From contig CAJYLT010000010.1 in NCBI GenBank assembly GCA_913775795.1, forward strand, positions 1 through 54,293: a stretch of 54,293 nt of DNA, written 5' to 3'. Both the position numbers and the translations under genes were made by a program. The notes under the pieces were generated by a model that was given only the letters and a program-made list of their open reading frames with translations, searched no databases and was not told where the DNA came from. Shown in pieces: positions 37,776-45,969 of this stretch (position 1 is the stretch's first letter; each line of letters starts with the position of its first letter). This DNA is from an uncultured Sphingomonas sp. Its GTDB lineage: Bacteria > Pseudomonadota > Alphaproteobacteria > Sphingomonadales > Sphingomonadaceae.

Positions 37776-40112
37776 ATGACCCTTTCCCGCCGCACGCTCC
37801 TGCTCGGCAGCGCCGCCGCCGCCGTGCTCCCGCCGTTCCGCCTGTGCGCGCAGGATGTCGCCACCGACGCGCCCGCCCCGCCGCAGCGCCTGACCGCCAA
37901 GGGGCTCGCCGCCCCGGTCGAGATCGTCGACGATCGCTGGGGCGTGCCGCACATCCGCGCCGCCAGCACACGCGATGCGTTCTTCGGTCAGGGCTGGGTC
38001 GTCGCGCGCGACCGGCTGTTCCAGCTCGATTACGAGTATCGCCGCCAGCAGGGCCGCCTGTCCGAAGTGCTCGGCCCCGATTACGTCCGTAGCGACACGC
38101 TGGCGCTGCTTGGCCGCTATCGTGGCGACGTGGGCGCCGAGATCGCCGCGGTGCCCGCCGACGTGCGCGCCTGTGTCGAGGGCTATGTCGCGGGCATCAA
38201 TGCGCGCATCGCCGCGGTCGCCGCCGATCCGGCGCTCGTGCCGCCCGAGTTCGCGATCCTCGGCTACCGGCCGCTCGAATGGAGCCTCGCCGACCTCGTC
38301 GCCGCGCGCGAACTGACGCCGGGCAACATCGACGACGAGGTGCGCCGCGCCCGCCTGTCCGCCGCCGACGCGCTCTGGCTGGAGGCCCTGGTCGCCCCGC
38401 CCCGCCCGGCGCGGCCAATCACCTTCCGCGACGGGCTGAAGATCGGCGAGGTGGGCGAGGCCGATCTGGGCATCTTCGGCAGCGCCCCGCCACCCGCGGC
38501 CGAGCCGGACGCGGCGGGCAGCAACGCCTGGACGATCGCGCCCTCGCGCACCGCGACCGGCCGCCCGATCCTCGCCAACGATCCGCACCTTTCGATCGGC
38601 GGCTTCCCGCCGCGGCATCTCGCGCACCTTTCCGCCCCCGGCCTAGACGTGATCGGCGCGGGCGCGCCGGGGCTGGCGGGGATCATGCAGGGGCACACCG
38701 ACCGCTTCGCCTTCGGCCGTACCAACAGCCATATCGACCAGTCGGACCTCTACCTGCTCGAGCTCAATCCCGTCGACGCCGAACGCTACTGGCATCGCGG
38801 GCGATGGAAGACGTTCGAGCGGCGCGAGGTGACGCTCTCGCCCAAGGGCGCGCCGCCGCGCACCGTCGTACTGCGCTGGTCGGTGCAGGGGCCGGTGATC
38901 GCCCACGATCCCGCCCGCCGCCGCGCCACCGCGCTCGCGCATGTGTCTCAGCGGGCGGGCGCCAGCGGCGTGTTCGCGATGGCCGCGATCAACCTTGCGC
39001 GTGACTGGCAGGGATTGCAGGCCGCGTTCAGGCTCCACCCCTCGCCCACCAACTTCCATTATGCCGATGTCGACGGGCACATCGCCTGGCGCATCCTGGG
39101 CTTCGCACCCCGGCGGATGGGCGGGCATGACGGAATGACCCCGGCGCCCGGCGACGGCCGCTACGACTGGGAGGGGCTGCTCCCGGTCGAGCAGTTGCCG
39201 AGCATCGTCAATCCCAAGGCGGGCTGGCTGGCCAGCGCCAACCAGGACAATCTGCCCAAGGACTACAAGCCCGTCCTCGCCTATTCTTTCCGCGAACCAT
39301 GGCGGTACGAACGCGTGGTCGAGGTGCTGGAGGGACAGCCGCGCCACAGCCTGACCGATTCGGTCGCCCTGATGCAGGACGTCGCCTCCACCGCGGCGCG
39401 TCGGTTCGTGTCGCTGATTCCCGATACCGTGCCCGACGCCGCGATCGCCGCGGCGGCGTTGCTGCGCGATTGGGACGGCGTGCTCGCCGCCGACAGCGCC
39501 GCGGCGGCGGTGTACGAACTGGCCTGGGCCGATCTCGAGCAGCGCATCCACAACATCGTCGTGCCTGCGAAGCTGCGCGACTGGGTGCCGCTGTTCGAGG
39601 TCGGCGCGATCCTGTCGCTGCTCGAAAGTCCCGACAAGCGGCTTGGCCCCAACCCGAAGGGCTCACGCGACCTGATCGTCGCGATGGCGCTGGCGGCGGG
39701 ATGGGAGGAAGCCGAACGGCGGCTGGGGCCGGAACCGGCATTGTGGCGCTGGGGGACGCTCCACGATGTGACGATCCGCCACCCGCTCGCGCGCCGATCG
39801 CCGATGATCGCCGCCGCCTTCCCCCCGATCGAGGTCGGCGGGTCGGGCGGCGACGGCACGACGGTCAATGCGCGCTGGCTGGCGGGCGATCTCGGCGTCG
39901 CGGGGGGCGCAAGCTATCTGCAGGCGATCGACGTCGGCGGTTGGGACGACAGCCTGTTCCTCAACCTGCCCGGCCAGTCGGGCGATCCGAAAAGCCCGCA
40001 TTATGCCGACATGGCGCAGCCCTGGATCGAGGGGCGGATGCTCCCCCTCGTCTTCACGCGCGAGCGGGTGGAGGCGGAGGCGGCGGGCCGCGTGTTCCTC
40101 GACCCCGCCTGA
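37776..40112 (+). CDS. Penicillin acylase family protein (Ntn hydrolase)
   Basis: 778 residues. The N-terminus LSRRTLLLGSAAAAVLPPF is a twin-arginine-like signal. An alpha-subunit region with VEIVDDRWGVPHIRA and FGQGWVVARDRLFQLDY follows, then a spacer and the self-processing site AAGSNAWTIAPSRTATGRP, in which Ser249 becomes the N-terminal nucleophile. Later family blocks are ILANDPHLSI and the Asn-containing LASANQDNLPKDY. Members hydrolyse amide-linked acyl chains (beta-lactams or N-acyl homoserine lactones); from sequence alone the substrate is open. Periplasmic location is inferred. It has its own 100-base upstream gap. Confidence 0.93.
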   Translation: MTLSRRTLLLGSAAAAVLPPFRLCAQDVATDAPAPPQRLTAKGLAAPVEIVDDRWGVPHIRAASTRDAFFGQGWVVARDRLFQLDYEYRRQQGRLSEVLGPDYVRSDTLALLGRYRGDVGAEIAAVPADVRACVEGYVAGINARIAAVAADPALVPPEFAILGYRPLEWSLADLVAARELTPGNIDDEVRRARLSAADALWLEALVAPPRPARPITFRDGLKIGEVGEADLGIFGSAPPPAAEPDAAGSNAWTIAPSRTATGRPILANDPHLSIGGFPPRHLAHLSAPGLDVIGAGAPGLAGIMQGHTDRFAFGRTNSHIDQSDLYLLELNPVDAERYWHRGRWKTFERREVTLSPKGAPPRTVVLRWSVQGPVIAHDPARRRATALAHVSQRAGASGVFAMAAINLARDWQGLQAAFRLHPSPTNFHYADVDGHIAWRILGFAPRRMGGHDGMTPAPGDGRYDWEGLLPVEQLPSIVNPKAGWLASANQDNLPKDYKPVLAYSFREPWRYERVVEVLEGQPRHSLTDSVALMQDVASTAARRFVSLIPDTVPDAAIAAAALLRDWDGVLAADSAAAAVYELAWADLEQRIHNIVVPAKLRDWVPLFEVGAILSLLESPDKRLGPNPKGSRDLIVAMALAAGWEEAERRLGPEPALWRWGTLHDVTIRHPLARRSPMIAAAFPPIEVGGSGGDGTTVNARWLAGDLGVAGGASYLQAIDVGGWDDSLFLNLPGQSGDPKSPHYADMAQPWIEGRMLPLVFTRERVEAEAAGRVFLDPA

Positions 40113-40249
40113 CCCAAAGACGGTATCACCGCGCCGCTGGCGATGCCGCCGCGAAAGGCGTATTCTTCTTGGCCCAAGCCCGAACGCGCGATCACGGCGC
40201 GGAAGCGACAAGAAGGAATTGAACCAGGACTTAGGAAGAGGATCAGGAC

Positions 40250-41044
40250 ATGGCCATCACGATGGACTCCGCCGCCTATTCCCGCGGCGTCGAACGGATC
40301 GAGGTGCGACGGATCGGCAAGGCCGATCTCGACTGGGCGCTGGCGGAGGGCTGGCGCGACTTTCGGGAGCGGCGCGGCGACCTCATGTTCCTGGGCCTGA
40401 TCTATCCCGCGGTCTGTCTGTTCGCGGTCATCGTCGCGATGAACGATGCGCTCCTCCCGCTGCTCTTCCCCGCCATCGCCGGCCTCTCGATCGCCGGCCC
40501 TGCGGTCGCCGCAGGCTTCTACGAACTCGCGCGCCGGCGCGAGGAGGGGCTGGAGTCGGACTGGTCCCACTTCCTCGACCCGCTGAAGGGGCGGAGCCGC
40601 ACGCCGATCCTGACGCTGACCGCGGTGCTGTTCGGCCTGTTCGTCGTCTGGCTGACCGCCGCCTATGCGATCTACGCCCTCACCTTCGGCGCGGAGAACC
40701 AGATGCGCGCCGCCGACCTGTTCGGGCGACTGTTCACGACGGGTGCGGGGTGGGAGATGATGATCGTCGGCAACCTTGCCGGCCTCGCCTTCGCCGTCGT
40801 CGCGCTGGTCGTGTCGTTCGTCAGCTTCCCGATGGTCGTCGACAAGCCCGTCGACGCCGCGACCGCAATCCGCACCTCGATCGACGCCGCGCGCGCCAAT
40901 CCGGGCGAGACGGCGGGCTGGGGCCTGCGCGTCGTGGCGCTGCTGGCGGTCGGCACGATCCCCTTCGCGGTGGGGCTGGCGATCGTGCTGCCGTGGCTCG
41001 GCTATTCGACCTGGCACCTCTACACGCGCATCGTGAAGCGGTGA
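40250..41044 (+). CDS. DUF2189 membrane protein
   Basis: 264 residues with about six membrane helices. It has the family opening VRRIGKADLDWALAEGWRDF, then LAGPAVAAGFYELARRREEG-like text and a conserved end, PWLGYSTWHLYTRIV. DUF2189 proteins are inner-membrane proteins of unknown function, sometimes linked to cytochrome oxidase genes. Here no oxidase gene is near. A 137-base gap with no visible gene lies before it. Confidence 0.87.
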   Translation: MAITMDSAAYSRGVERIEVRRIGKADLDWALAEGWRDFRERRGDLMFLGLIYPAVCLFAVIVAMNDALLPLLFPAIAGLSIAGPAVAAGFYELARRREEGLESDWSHFLDPLKGRSRTPILTLTAVLFGLFVVWLTAAYAIYALTFGAENQMRAADLFGRLFTTGAGWEMMIVGNLAGLAFAVVALVVSFVSFPMVVDKPVDAATAIRTSIDAARANPGETAGWGLRVVALLAVGTIPFAVGLAIVLPWLGYSTWHLYTRIVKR

Positions 41045-41071
41045 GTTCGTAGGTCCGGCTTACGCCGGGAG

Positions 41072-41153
41072 GCGGCACCGGCCCGCTCCCCCGCTCGGCC
41101 TCCCATCCAGGATATTCTGTGGGAGGCCGGGTGGGGGCGCGGGCCGGTGCCGC
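41072..41153. repeat. Long inverted repeat, 34-base arms
   Basis: The arms 41072-41105 and 41120-41153 are reverse complements except for three mismatches, around a 14-base A/T-richer loop (TCCAGGATATTCTG). The outer ends read GCGGCACCGGCCCGC. A second small perfect hairpin, GCGCTT-GTAA-AAGCGC, follows at 41155-41170. It lies between the DUF2189 gene and bL25. There is no T run, so it is not a simple terminator. It looks like a palindromic mobile repeat. Confidence 0.8.
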
Positions 41154-41267
41154 CGCGCTTGTAAAAGCGCGCACCTTCGGCTAACGCCCGCGGCTTCCGT
41201 GCCGGGGTCATCCCTGGAGGCTCGGCCGGATGAATGGACTTAATCATCAGCATTTCGGAGCACCGAC

Positions 41268-41996
41268 ATGAGCGATACGCTTAACCTGTCGGCCGAGACG
41301 CGCGAGCGGGTTGGCAAGGGAGCCTCCCGCGCGCTTCGTCGTGAAGGCCGCGTCCCCGCCGTGATCTACGGCAACAAGCAGGAACCCCTCTCGATCCACC
41401 TCGAGGAGCGGGCGCTGAACAAGCTCCTCGGCACCGGGCACTTCATGAACTCGATCGTGATGATCGAGGGCGCCGGCCGGGGCAAGATCCGCACCCTGCC
41501 CAAGGACGTGACCTTCGACCCCGTCACCGATCGTCCGGTACACGTCGACTTCCTGCGCATCGCCAAGAACGCGACCGTCACCGTCGCGGTGCCGTTCCTG
41601 TTCACCGACGAGGAAGAGGCCCCCGGCATCAGCAAGGGCGGCGTGCTCAACATCGTCGCGCACGAGCTCGAAGTCACCGTCGAGGCGGACAAGATCCCCG
41701 AGAATATCGAGGTTTCGCTCAAGGGCCTCGAGGTCGGCGACACGATCCACCTGTCGGCGATCAACCTGCCGGGCGACGCCGAGTCGACGCAGGACGACGA
41801 GTTCGTCGTCGCGACGATCATCGCCCCGTCGGCGATGAAGGCCGACGTCCAGGAAGCGCTGGCTGAAGACGCCGCGCTTGCCGAGGCCGCCGCTGCCGAG
41901 CAGCAGGCCGAGGAAGAGGCCGCCGCCGCCGAGGCCGCCGAAGAGGCTGCCGAGGACGAAGGCGACGCCGAGGAAGGCGAGGACAAGGGCGAGTAA
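41268..41996 (+). CDS. rplY: Ribosomal protein bL25, long (CTC-type) form
   Basis: 242 residues. The N-terminal 5S rRNA-binding domain (about 1-95; [26 protein letters not shown]) is followed by the CTC beta domain (about 96-200; [20 protein letters not shown], then [15 protein letters not shown]). A 40-residue tail is made almost only of Ala, Glu and Asp. This longer form is common outside enterics. The gene is followed by a strong terminator and then pth, the usual neighbour. Confidence 0.96.
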   Translation: MSDTLNLSAETRERVGKGASRALRREGRVPAVIYGNKQEPLSIHLEERALNKLLGTGHFMNSIVMIEGAGRGKIRTLPKDVTFDPVTDRPVHVDFLRIAKNATVTVAVPFLFTDEEEAPGISKGGVLNIVAHELEVTVEADKIPENIEVSLKGLEVGDTIHLSAINLPGDAESTQDDEFVVATIIAPSAMKADVQEALAEDAALAEAAAAEQQAEEEAAAAEAAEEAAEDEGDAEEGEDKGE

Positions 41997-42023
41997 TCGC
42001 CGGTCCTTTCCGACACGAATATG

Positions 42024-42056
42024 CGGCGGCCGGGTCAACGATCCGGCCGCCGTTTT
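42024..42056 (+). terminator. Rho-independent terminator after rplY
   Basis: A perfect stem CGGCGGCCGG/CCGGCCGCCG (42024-42033 and 42043-42052) with a nine-base loop is followed at once by TTTTCGTTT. It separates rplY from pth on the plus strand. Confidence 0.85.
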
Positions 42057-42105
42057 CGTTTGACGGCATGTCGAACGCGCCGCCGATCGAACGCAGGAGC
42101 AACCG

Positions 42106-42675
42106 ATGCAACTCTGGGTAGGTCTGGGCAATCCGGGGCCGCAATATGCGATGCACCGGCACAATATCGGCTTCATGTGCGTAGACGCGATCGCCGAAGT
42201 GCACGGCTTCTCGCCCCCGCAAAAGAAGTTCCAGGGCTGGTTGCAGGAAGGGCGGATCGGCACCGAGAAGCTGCTGCTCCTGAAACCCGCGACGTTCATG
42301 AACGACAGCGGCCGGTCGATCCGCTCGGCGCTCGACTTCTACAAGCTCGATGTCGGCGACGTGACGGTCTTCTACGACGAGCTCGACCTCGCACCCTTCA
42401 AGGTCAAGGTGCGCGTCGGCGGCGGCGCGGCGGGGCATAACGGCATCCGCTCGGCGATCGCGCATGTCGGCCCGGACTTTCGCCGCGTGCGGCTCGGCAT
42501 CGGCCATCCAGGGCACAAGGACCGCGTGACCGGCCACGTCCTCGGCAATTTCGCAAAGGTCGAGATCGATGATCTGAGCGACCTGCTGGGTGCCGTCGCG
42601 GCAGAGGTGCCTTGGCTGGCGGCGGGCGACGACACGCGGTTCATGAACGACGTGGCGCTGCGATTGCAGGATTGA
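42106..42675 (+). CDS. pth: Peptidyl-tRNA hydrolase
   Basis: 189 residues, full length. GLGNPGPQYAMHRHNIGFM carries the conserved Asn and the catalytic His; later blocks are LLLKPATFMNDSGRS, FYDELDL and GGGAAGHNGIRSAIAH. It frees tRNA from peptidyl-tRNAs that fall off the ribosome. It follows rplY after the terminator and ends before a palindromic repeat. Confidence 0.97.
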   Translation: MQLWVGLGNPGPQYAMHRHNIGFMCVDAIAEVHGFSPPQKKFQGWLQEGRIGTEKLLLLKPATFMNDSGRSIRSALDFYKLDVGDVTVFYDELDLAPFKVKVRVGGGAAGHNGIRSAIAHVGPDFRRVRLGIGHPGHKDRVTGHVLGNFAKVEIDDLSDLLGAVAAEVPWLAAGDDTRFMNDVALRLQD

Positions 42676-42699
42676 ACGCGCGCTCGACGCGGTCCTCTC

Positions 42700-42801
42700 C
42701 CCTCCCTGGAAGGGAGGGGTCGGGGGTGGGTTGGCCAGTTTGTGGCGAGCCGGTTGCCTGAAGCAGACCCACCCACCCCAACCCCTCCCTTCCAGGGAGG
42801 G
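42700..42801. repeat. Inverted repeat built from CCCTCCCTGGAAGGGAGGG
   Basis: Arms 42700-42733 and 42768-42801 are nearly exact reverse complements for the outer 21 bases and similar for the next dozen. Each outer arm is itself palindromic (CCCTCCCTGGAAGGGAGGG). Between convergent pth and the nitronate monooxygenase. The same GGGAGG/CCTCCC style appears at 25293-25431, so a dispersed family is likely. Confidence 0.8.
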
Positions 42802-42821
42802 ACTATCGCCGGACGGGTCTC

Positions 42822-43853
42822 TTATGCCGCGCGCTTCTCTAGCGCCGCCGCCGCCTCGTCCATCAGCGCCGCGATGATGTCGGCGACGGGCTCTTCCTTC
42901 GTCACCATGCCGACCGACTGGCCGGCCATCAGGCTGCCGTGCTCGACGTCGCCGTCGATCACCGCACGGCGCAGCGCGCCAGCCCAGTAATGCTCGATCT
43001 GGAGCTGCGCTTCGGCCATCTCGACCGCGCCCGAATCGAGGCTGGCGGCGACCTCGCGCTGCTTGGCGGTGAAGAGTTCGGTGCCGGGGTTCTTCAGCGC
43101 GCGCACGGGGATCACGGGCAGGCGCGCATCGACCTGCACGCTCGCCACCGCGTCGCGGGCGGAAGCGCGCAGGAACGCGCGCTTGAAATTGGGGTGCGCG
43201 ATCGATTCGGTCGCACAGACGAACCGCGTGCCGAGCTGGACGCCTGCCGCGCCCATGTCGAGATAGCCGGCGATCGCCTCGCCCCGGCCGATCCCGCCCG
43301 CGACGAACACGGGCACGTCGGCGGCGACCTCGGGAAGGATCTCCTGCGCGAGCACGCTGGTCGAAACCGGGCCGATATGGCCCCCCGCCTCCATCCCCTC
43401 GATCACCAGCGCGTCGACGCCCGAGCGGACGAGCTTCCTGGCGAGGCTGAGCGCCGGCGCGAACGCGATGACCTTCGCCCCCATCGCCTTGATCGCCTCC
43501 AGCGCGCCCTTGGGCGGCAGGCCACCGGCCAGCACGACATGGCCGACGCGGTGACGCCCGCACACCTCGATCAGGTCGAACAACTGCGGGTGCATGGTGA
43601 TGAGGTTGACGCCGAACGGCCGGTCGGTGAGCGCGCGGGTCGCGGCGATCTCCGTGTCGAGCAGGTCGGGGTTCATCGCCCCGCACGCGATCACGCCGAA
43701 GCCGCCGGCATTGGAAATCGCGGCGACGAGATTGCGCTCGCTCACCCACGACATCGCACCGCACAGGATCGCGACCTCCGACCCCAGAAATTCGCACCCA
43801 CGCGCCATGCGCCGCTCGAGGCGCGCGGCGCCTGTCGAAATCATCTCGTTCAT
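42822..43853 (-). CDS. Nitronate monooxygenase family flavoprotein
   Basis: 343 residues, a TIM barrel of the NMO/2-nitropropane dioxygenase family. It has the N-terminal SEVAILCGAMSWVSERNLVAAISNAGGFGVI, VIEGMEAGGHIGP around the phosphate of FMN, and VFVAGGIGRGEAIAGYLDMGAAGVQLGTRF. The family oxidises alkyl nitronates such as propionate-3-nitronate, or acts as related FMN enoyl reductases; which applies is not clear. The ATG at 43853 is chosen because the open frame further upstream runs through the tRNA-Ser gene. Confidence 0.9.
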   Translation of the reverse strand: MNEMISTGAARLERRMARGCEFLGSEVAILCGAMSWVSERNLVAAISNAGGFGVIACGAMNPDLLDTEIAATRALTDRPFGVNLITMHPQLFDLIEVCGRHRVGHVVLAGGLPPKGALEAIKAMGAKVIAFAPALSLARKLVRSGVDALVIEGMEAGGHIGPVSTSVLAQEILPEVAADVPVFVAGGIGRGEAIAGYLDMGAAGVQLGTRFVCATESIAHPNFKRAFLRASARDAVASVQVDARLPVIPVRALKNPGTELFTAKQREVAASLDSGAVEMAEAQLQIEHYWAGALRRAVIDGDVEHGSLMAGQSVGMVTKEEPVADIIAALMDEAAAALEKRAA

Positions 43854-43903
43854 GGGAGGGTCCGTTAATCCGGCCACCGGCGAATTGCCAGTGGGGGATG
43901 GGG

Positions 43904-43994
<91 letters not shown>

Positions 43995-44081
43995 GCAGAG
44001 GTCCCATGGAAGGCCGCGCAAGGCGGCCTGTCGGTCGGAGCGGGGCGGTTAGCCGATGCTTTCCGGGTACGCAAGCCCCTG

Positions 44082-44109
44082 CTTGTGCATTCGCGAAACG
44101 ACATTAGAT
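44082..44109 (+). promoter_or_regulatory. Possible heat-shock promoter of hspQ
   Basis: CTTG at 44082-44085 and CATTAGAT at 44102-44109, 16 bases apart, loosely fit the alphaproteobacterial sigma-32 pattern. The start codon lies only eight bases after this -10-like box and lacks a ribosome binding site, so the mRNA would be nearly leaderless. The match is weak. Confidence 0.3.
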
Positions 44110-44116
44110 TCAGCCG

Positions 44117-44497
44117 ATGGATCGCATCGAGACGAACACCCTGCCCCTCGACCCGGATATCGTGCTGCCCGCGGTCGCACATGCGCGCTTCAATGTCGGC
44201 GATGTGGTGCGCCACCGATTGTTCGACTTTCGCGGCGTGGTGTTCGACATCGATCCCGTCTTCGCCAACAGCGAGGAATGGTACGACGCGATCCCGGAGG
44301 CGGTGCGCCCGCGCAAGGATCAGCCCTTCTACCACCTGCTCGCTGAAAACGGCGAATCGAGCTACGTCGCCTATGTCAGCCAGCAGAACCTCATCACCGA
44401 CGAGAGCGAGGAGCCCGTCGAGCATCCCGCGATCGGCGGCCTATTCGATCGCGTCGGCACCAACCGCTACAAGCTGAAGTCCGTCCACCGGCACTGA
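44117..44497 (+). CDS. hspQ: Heat shock protein HspQ
   Basis: 126 residues. The YccV-like core is unmistakable: HARFNVGDVVRHRLFDFRGVVFDIDP, then PFYHLLAENGESSYVAYVSQQNL. A 20-residue N-terminal extension precedes it. HspQ binds hemimethylated DNA in vitro and in enterics acts as a specificity enhancer for Lon. It starts 122 bases from the tRNA-Ser gene, transcribed in the opposite direction. No ribosome binding site is visible before the ATG. Confidence 0.93.
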   Translation: MDRIETNTLPLDPDIVLPAVAHARFNVGDVVRHRLFDFRGVVFDIDPVFANSEEWYDAIPEAVRPRKDQPFYHLLAENGESSYVAYVSQQNLITDESEEPVEHPAIGGLFDRVGTNRYKLKSVHRH

Positions 44498-44527
44498 TCA
44501 CGCGGGCGGCTTTCGATTCATCGAAGG

Positions 44528-44554
44528 TTGACAGAATCGGCGACCGGGCATAAC
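44528..44554 (+). promoter_or_regulatory. Candidate promoter of rplU-rpmA
   Basis: TTGACA at 44528-44533 is a perfect -35 box; CATAAC at 44549-44554 is a possible -10 with 15-base spacing, slightly short. It lies about 70 bases upstream of rplU in the hspQ-rplU gap. Confidence 0.45.
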
Positions 44555-44625
44555 GGACGCCTTCCCACTCGCACGGCCGCTATGGTCGGGGCGGGTCATC
44601 GTATTGCTGGAAGAGATTTAGGGCC

Positions 44626-44931
44626 ATGTTCGCAGTCGTGCGCACGGGCGGCAAGCAGTATCGCGTTGCCGCTGGAGACAAGATCGTCGTCGAGAAGCTC
44701 GGCGGCGAGGCTGGTGATTCGGTGACGCTGAGCGACGTCCTGCTCGCCGGCGACGGTAGCGACCTCAAGTCGGTGGCCGGCCTGACCGTCGCCGCAGAGA
44801 TCGTGGCGCAGGCGAAGGGCGAGAAGGTCATCGTCTTCAAGAAGCGCCGCCGCCACAATTATCGCCGCAAGAACGGCCACCGCCAGAATCACACGATCCT
44901 GAAGATCGTGTCGATCGGCGACGCGGCCTGA
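44626..44931 (+). CDS. rplU: Ribosomal protein bL21
   Basis: 101 residues, standard. [25 protein letters not shown] starts the protein, and the end carries [24 protein letters not shown], the rRNA-binding signature. It is followed after 25 bases by rpmA, the universal order. The 50S assembly role is established for the family. Confidence 0.98.
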   Translation: MFAVVRTGGKQYRVAAGDKIVVEKLGGEAGDSVTLSDVLLAGDGSDLKSVAGLTVAAEIVAQAKGEKVIVFKKRRRHNYRRKNGHRQNHTILKIVSIGDAA

Positions 44932-44956
44932 TCGCAGCGACAAGGAGACCCAGGAA

Positions 44957-45226
44957 ATGGCACATAAGAAAGCTGGCGGTTCGTCGCGCAATGGTCGCGA
45001 TTCCGAGAGCAAGCGCCTTGGCGTGAAGAAGTTCGGTGGCGAGCACGTCATTCCGGGCAACATCATCATTCGCCAGCGCGGCACGAAATACTATCCGGGG
45101 CCGAACGTCGGCATCGGTAAGGACCACACGCTGTTCGCGCTGACCGAGGGTCAGGTCGCGTTCTCGCGTGGTCGCCTCGGCCGCACCTTCTGTGCGGTCC
45201 AGCCGATGGCGGAAGCCGCCGAATAA
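44957..45226 (+). CDS. rpmA: Ribosomal protein bL27
   Basis: 89 residues: [29 protein letters not shown] is the classic start, with no N-terminal leader peptide, so the Ala after Met is at the peptidyl-transferase centre. AAGGAG lies upstream. It is cotranscribed with rplU and ends at a terminator about 70 bases further on. Confidence 0.98.
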   Translation: MAHKKAGGSSRNGRDSESKRLGVKKFGGEHVIPGNIIIRQRGTKYYPGPNVGIGKDHTLFALTEGQVAFSRGRLGRTFCAVQPMAEAAE

Positions 45227-45294
45227 TCGGGTAACCGGCCGGGTTGCCCAACGCGGGCAGACCCGGGTTCCGGCATCGGAACCAGCCAGAGGAA

Positions 45295-45325
45295 GGGAGA
45301 CGGGTCCGCCCCGGCTCCCTTTTTT
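45295..45325 (+). terminator. Rho-independent terminator after rpmA
   Basis: GGGAG (45295-45299) pairs with CTCCC (45315-45319), with further G/C pairs inside, and six T follow directly (45320-45325). It closes the rplU-rpmA unit on the plus strand. Confidence 0.75.
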
Positions 45326-45384
45326 CTTGCTCCCCTCGCCCCCGCCCGCGCCCGATCGGCGTGTGCGCTTCGAGGAGAGCTGCC

Positions 45385-45927
45385 ATGTTCGTTCGTACCC
45401 GGCGCCTGACGCTCCGCCCCGGCTGGCGCGAGGATGCCCCTGCCCTTGCCGCCGCGATCGCGCACGAAACGGTCGTGCGGATGCTGTCGCGCGCGCCCTG
45501 GCCCTATCGGCTCGATGATGCGGAGGCGTTCCTGGCGCTGCCCTCGCGCATCGACGAGCCGACCTTCCTGATCTTCGAGCATGTCGGCGGCGACGCGGTG
45601 CTGGTCGGCGGCATCGGCGTCCACCGTGACGAAACCGGCGAGCGCGAGCTCGGCTATTGGCTGACGCCCGCCGCCTGGGGCCGCGGGCTGATGACCGAGG
45701 CGGCGGGCGCGGTGGTGACGACGCTCGCCGAAAGCCTGCGGCTCACCCGCCTCGTCTCCGGCCATTATCTCGACAACCCCGCCTCGGGCCGCGTGCTGAC
45801 GAAGCTCGGCTTCGTGCCGACCGGCGAGGTCCGCACGCGCCAGTCGGTAGCGCGCGGAGCGGACGTCGGCTGCGTCATGTTGGAGTGGCGCGCGCGCGCG
45901 TATGAGGCGCCAGCCATCGCTGCCTAA
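45385..45927 (+). CDS. GNAT family N-acetyltransferase, RimJ/RimL-like
   Basis: 180 residues from the ATG at 45385, with GAGGAG before it. The fold of RimJ-type enzymes is seen: RTRRLTLRPGWREDAPAL, GYWLTPAAWGRGLMTEAAGAVV (the acetyl-CoA loop) and NPASGRVLTKLGFVPTGE. Targets may be protein N-termini or small molecules. It stands after the rpmA terminator, followed by a palindromic repeat. Confidence 0.92.
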   Translation: MFVRTRRLTLRPGWREDAPALAAAIAHETVVRMLSRAPWPYRLDDAEAFLALPSRIDEPTFLIFEHVGGDAVLVGGIGVHRDETGERELGYWLTPAAWGRGLMTEAAGAVVTTLAESLRLTRLVSGHYLDNPASGRVLTKLGFVPTGEVRTRQSVARGADVGCVMLEWRARAYEAPAIAA

Positions 45928-45933
45928 CTCCTC

Positions 45934-45960
45934 GTCACCCCGGACCTGATCCGGGGTGAC
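45934..45960. repeat. Palindromic repeat GTCACCCCGGA-N5-TCCGGGGTGAC
   Basis: Perfect 11-base arms with loop CCTGA between the convergent acetyltransferase and hydrolase genes. The sequence CACCCCGGACnTGATCCGGGGT recurs at 47447-47477, and an altered reverse copy lies at 47505-47532, so it is a dispersed element. It may also terminate transcription. Confidence 0.8.
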
Positions 45961-45969
45961 GGGGGCGGT

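Noticed and set aside
37776..40112. Specific quorum-quenching (AHL acylase) role
   Set aside because: The family includes such enzymes, but no substrate-defining residue can be read here and no luxI/luxR gene is near.
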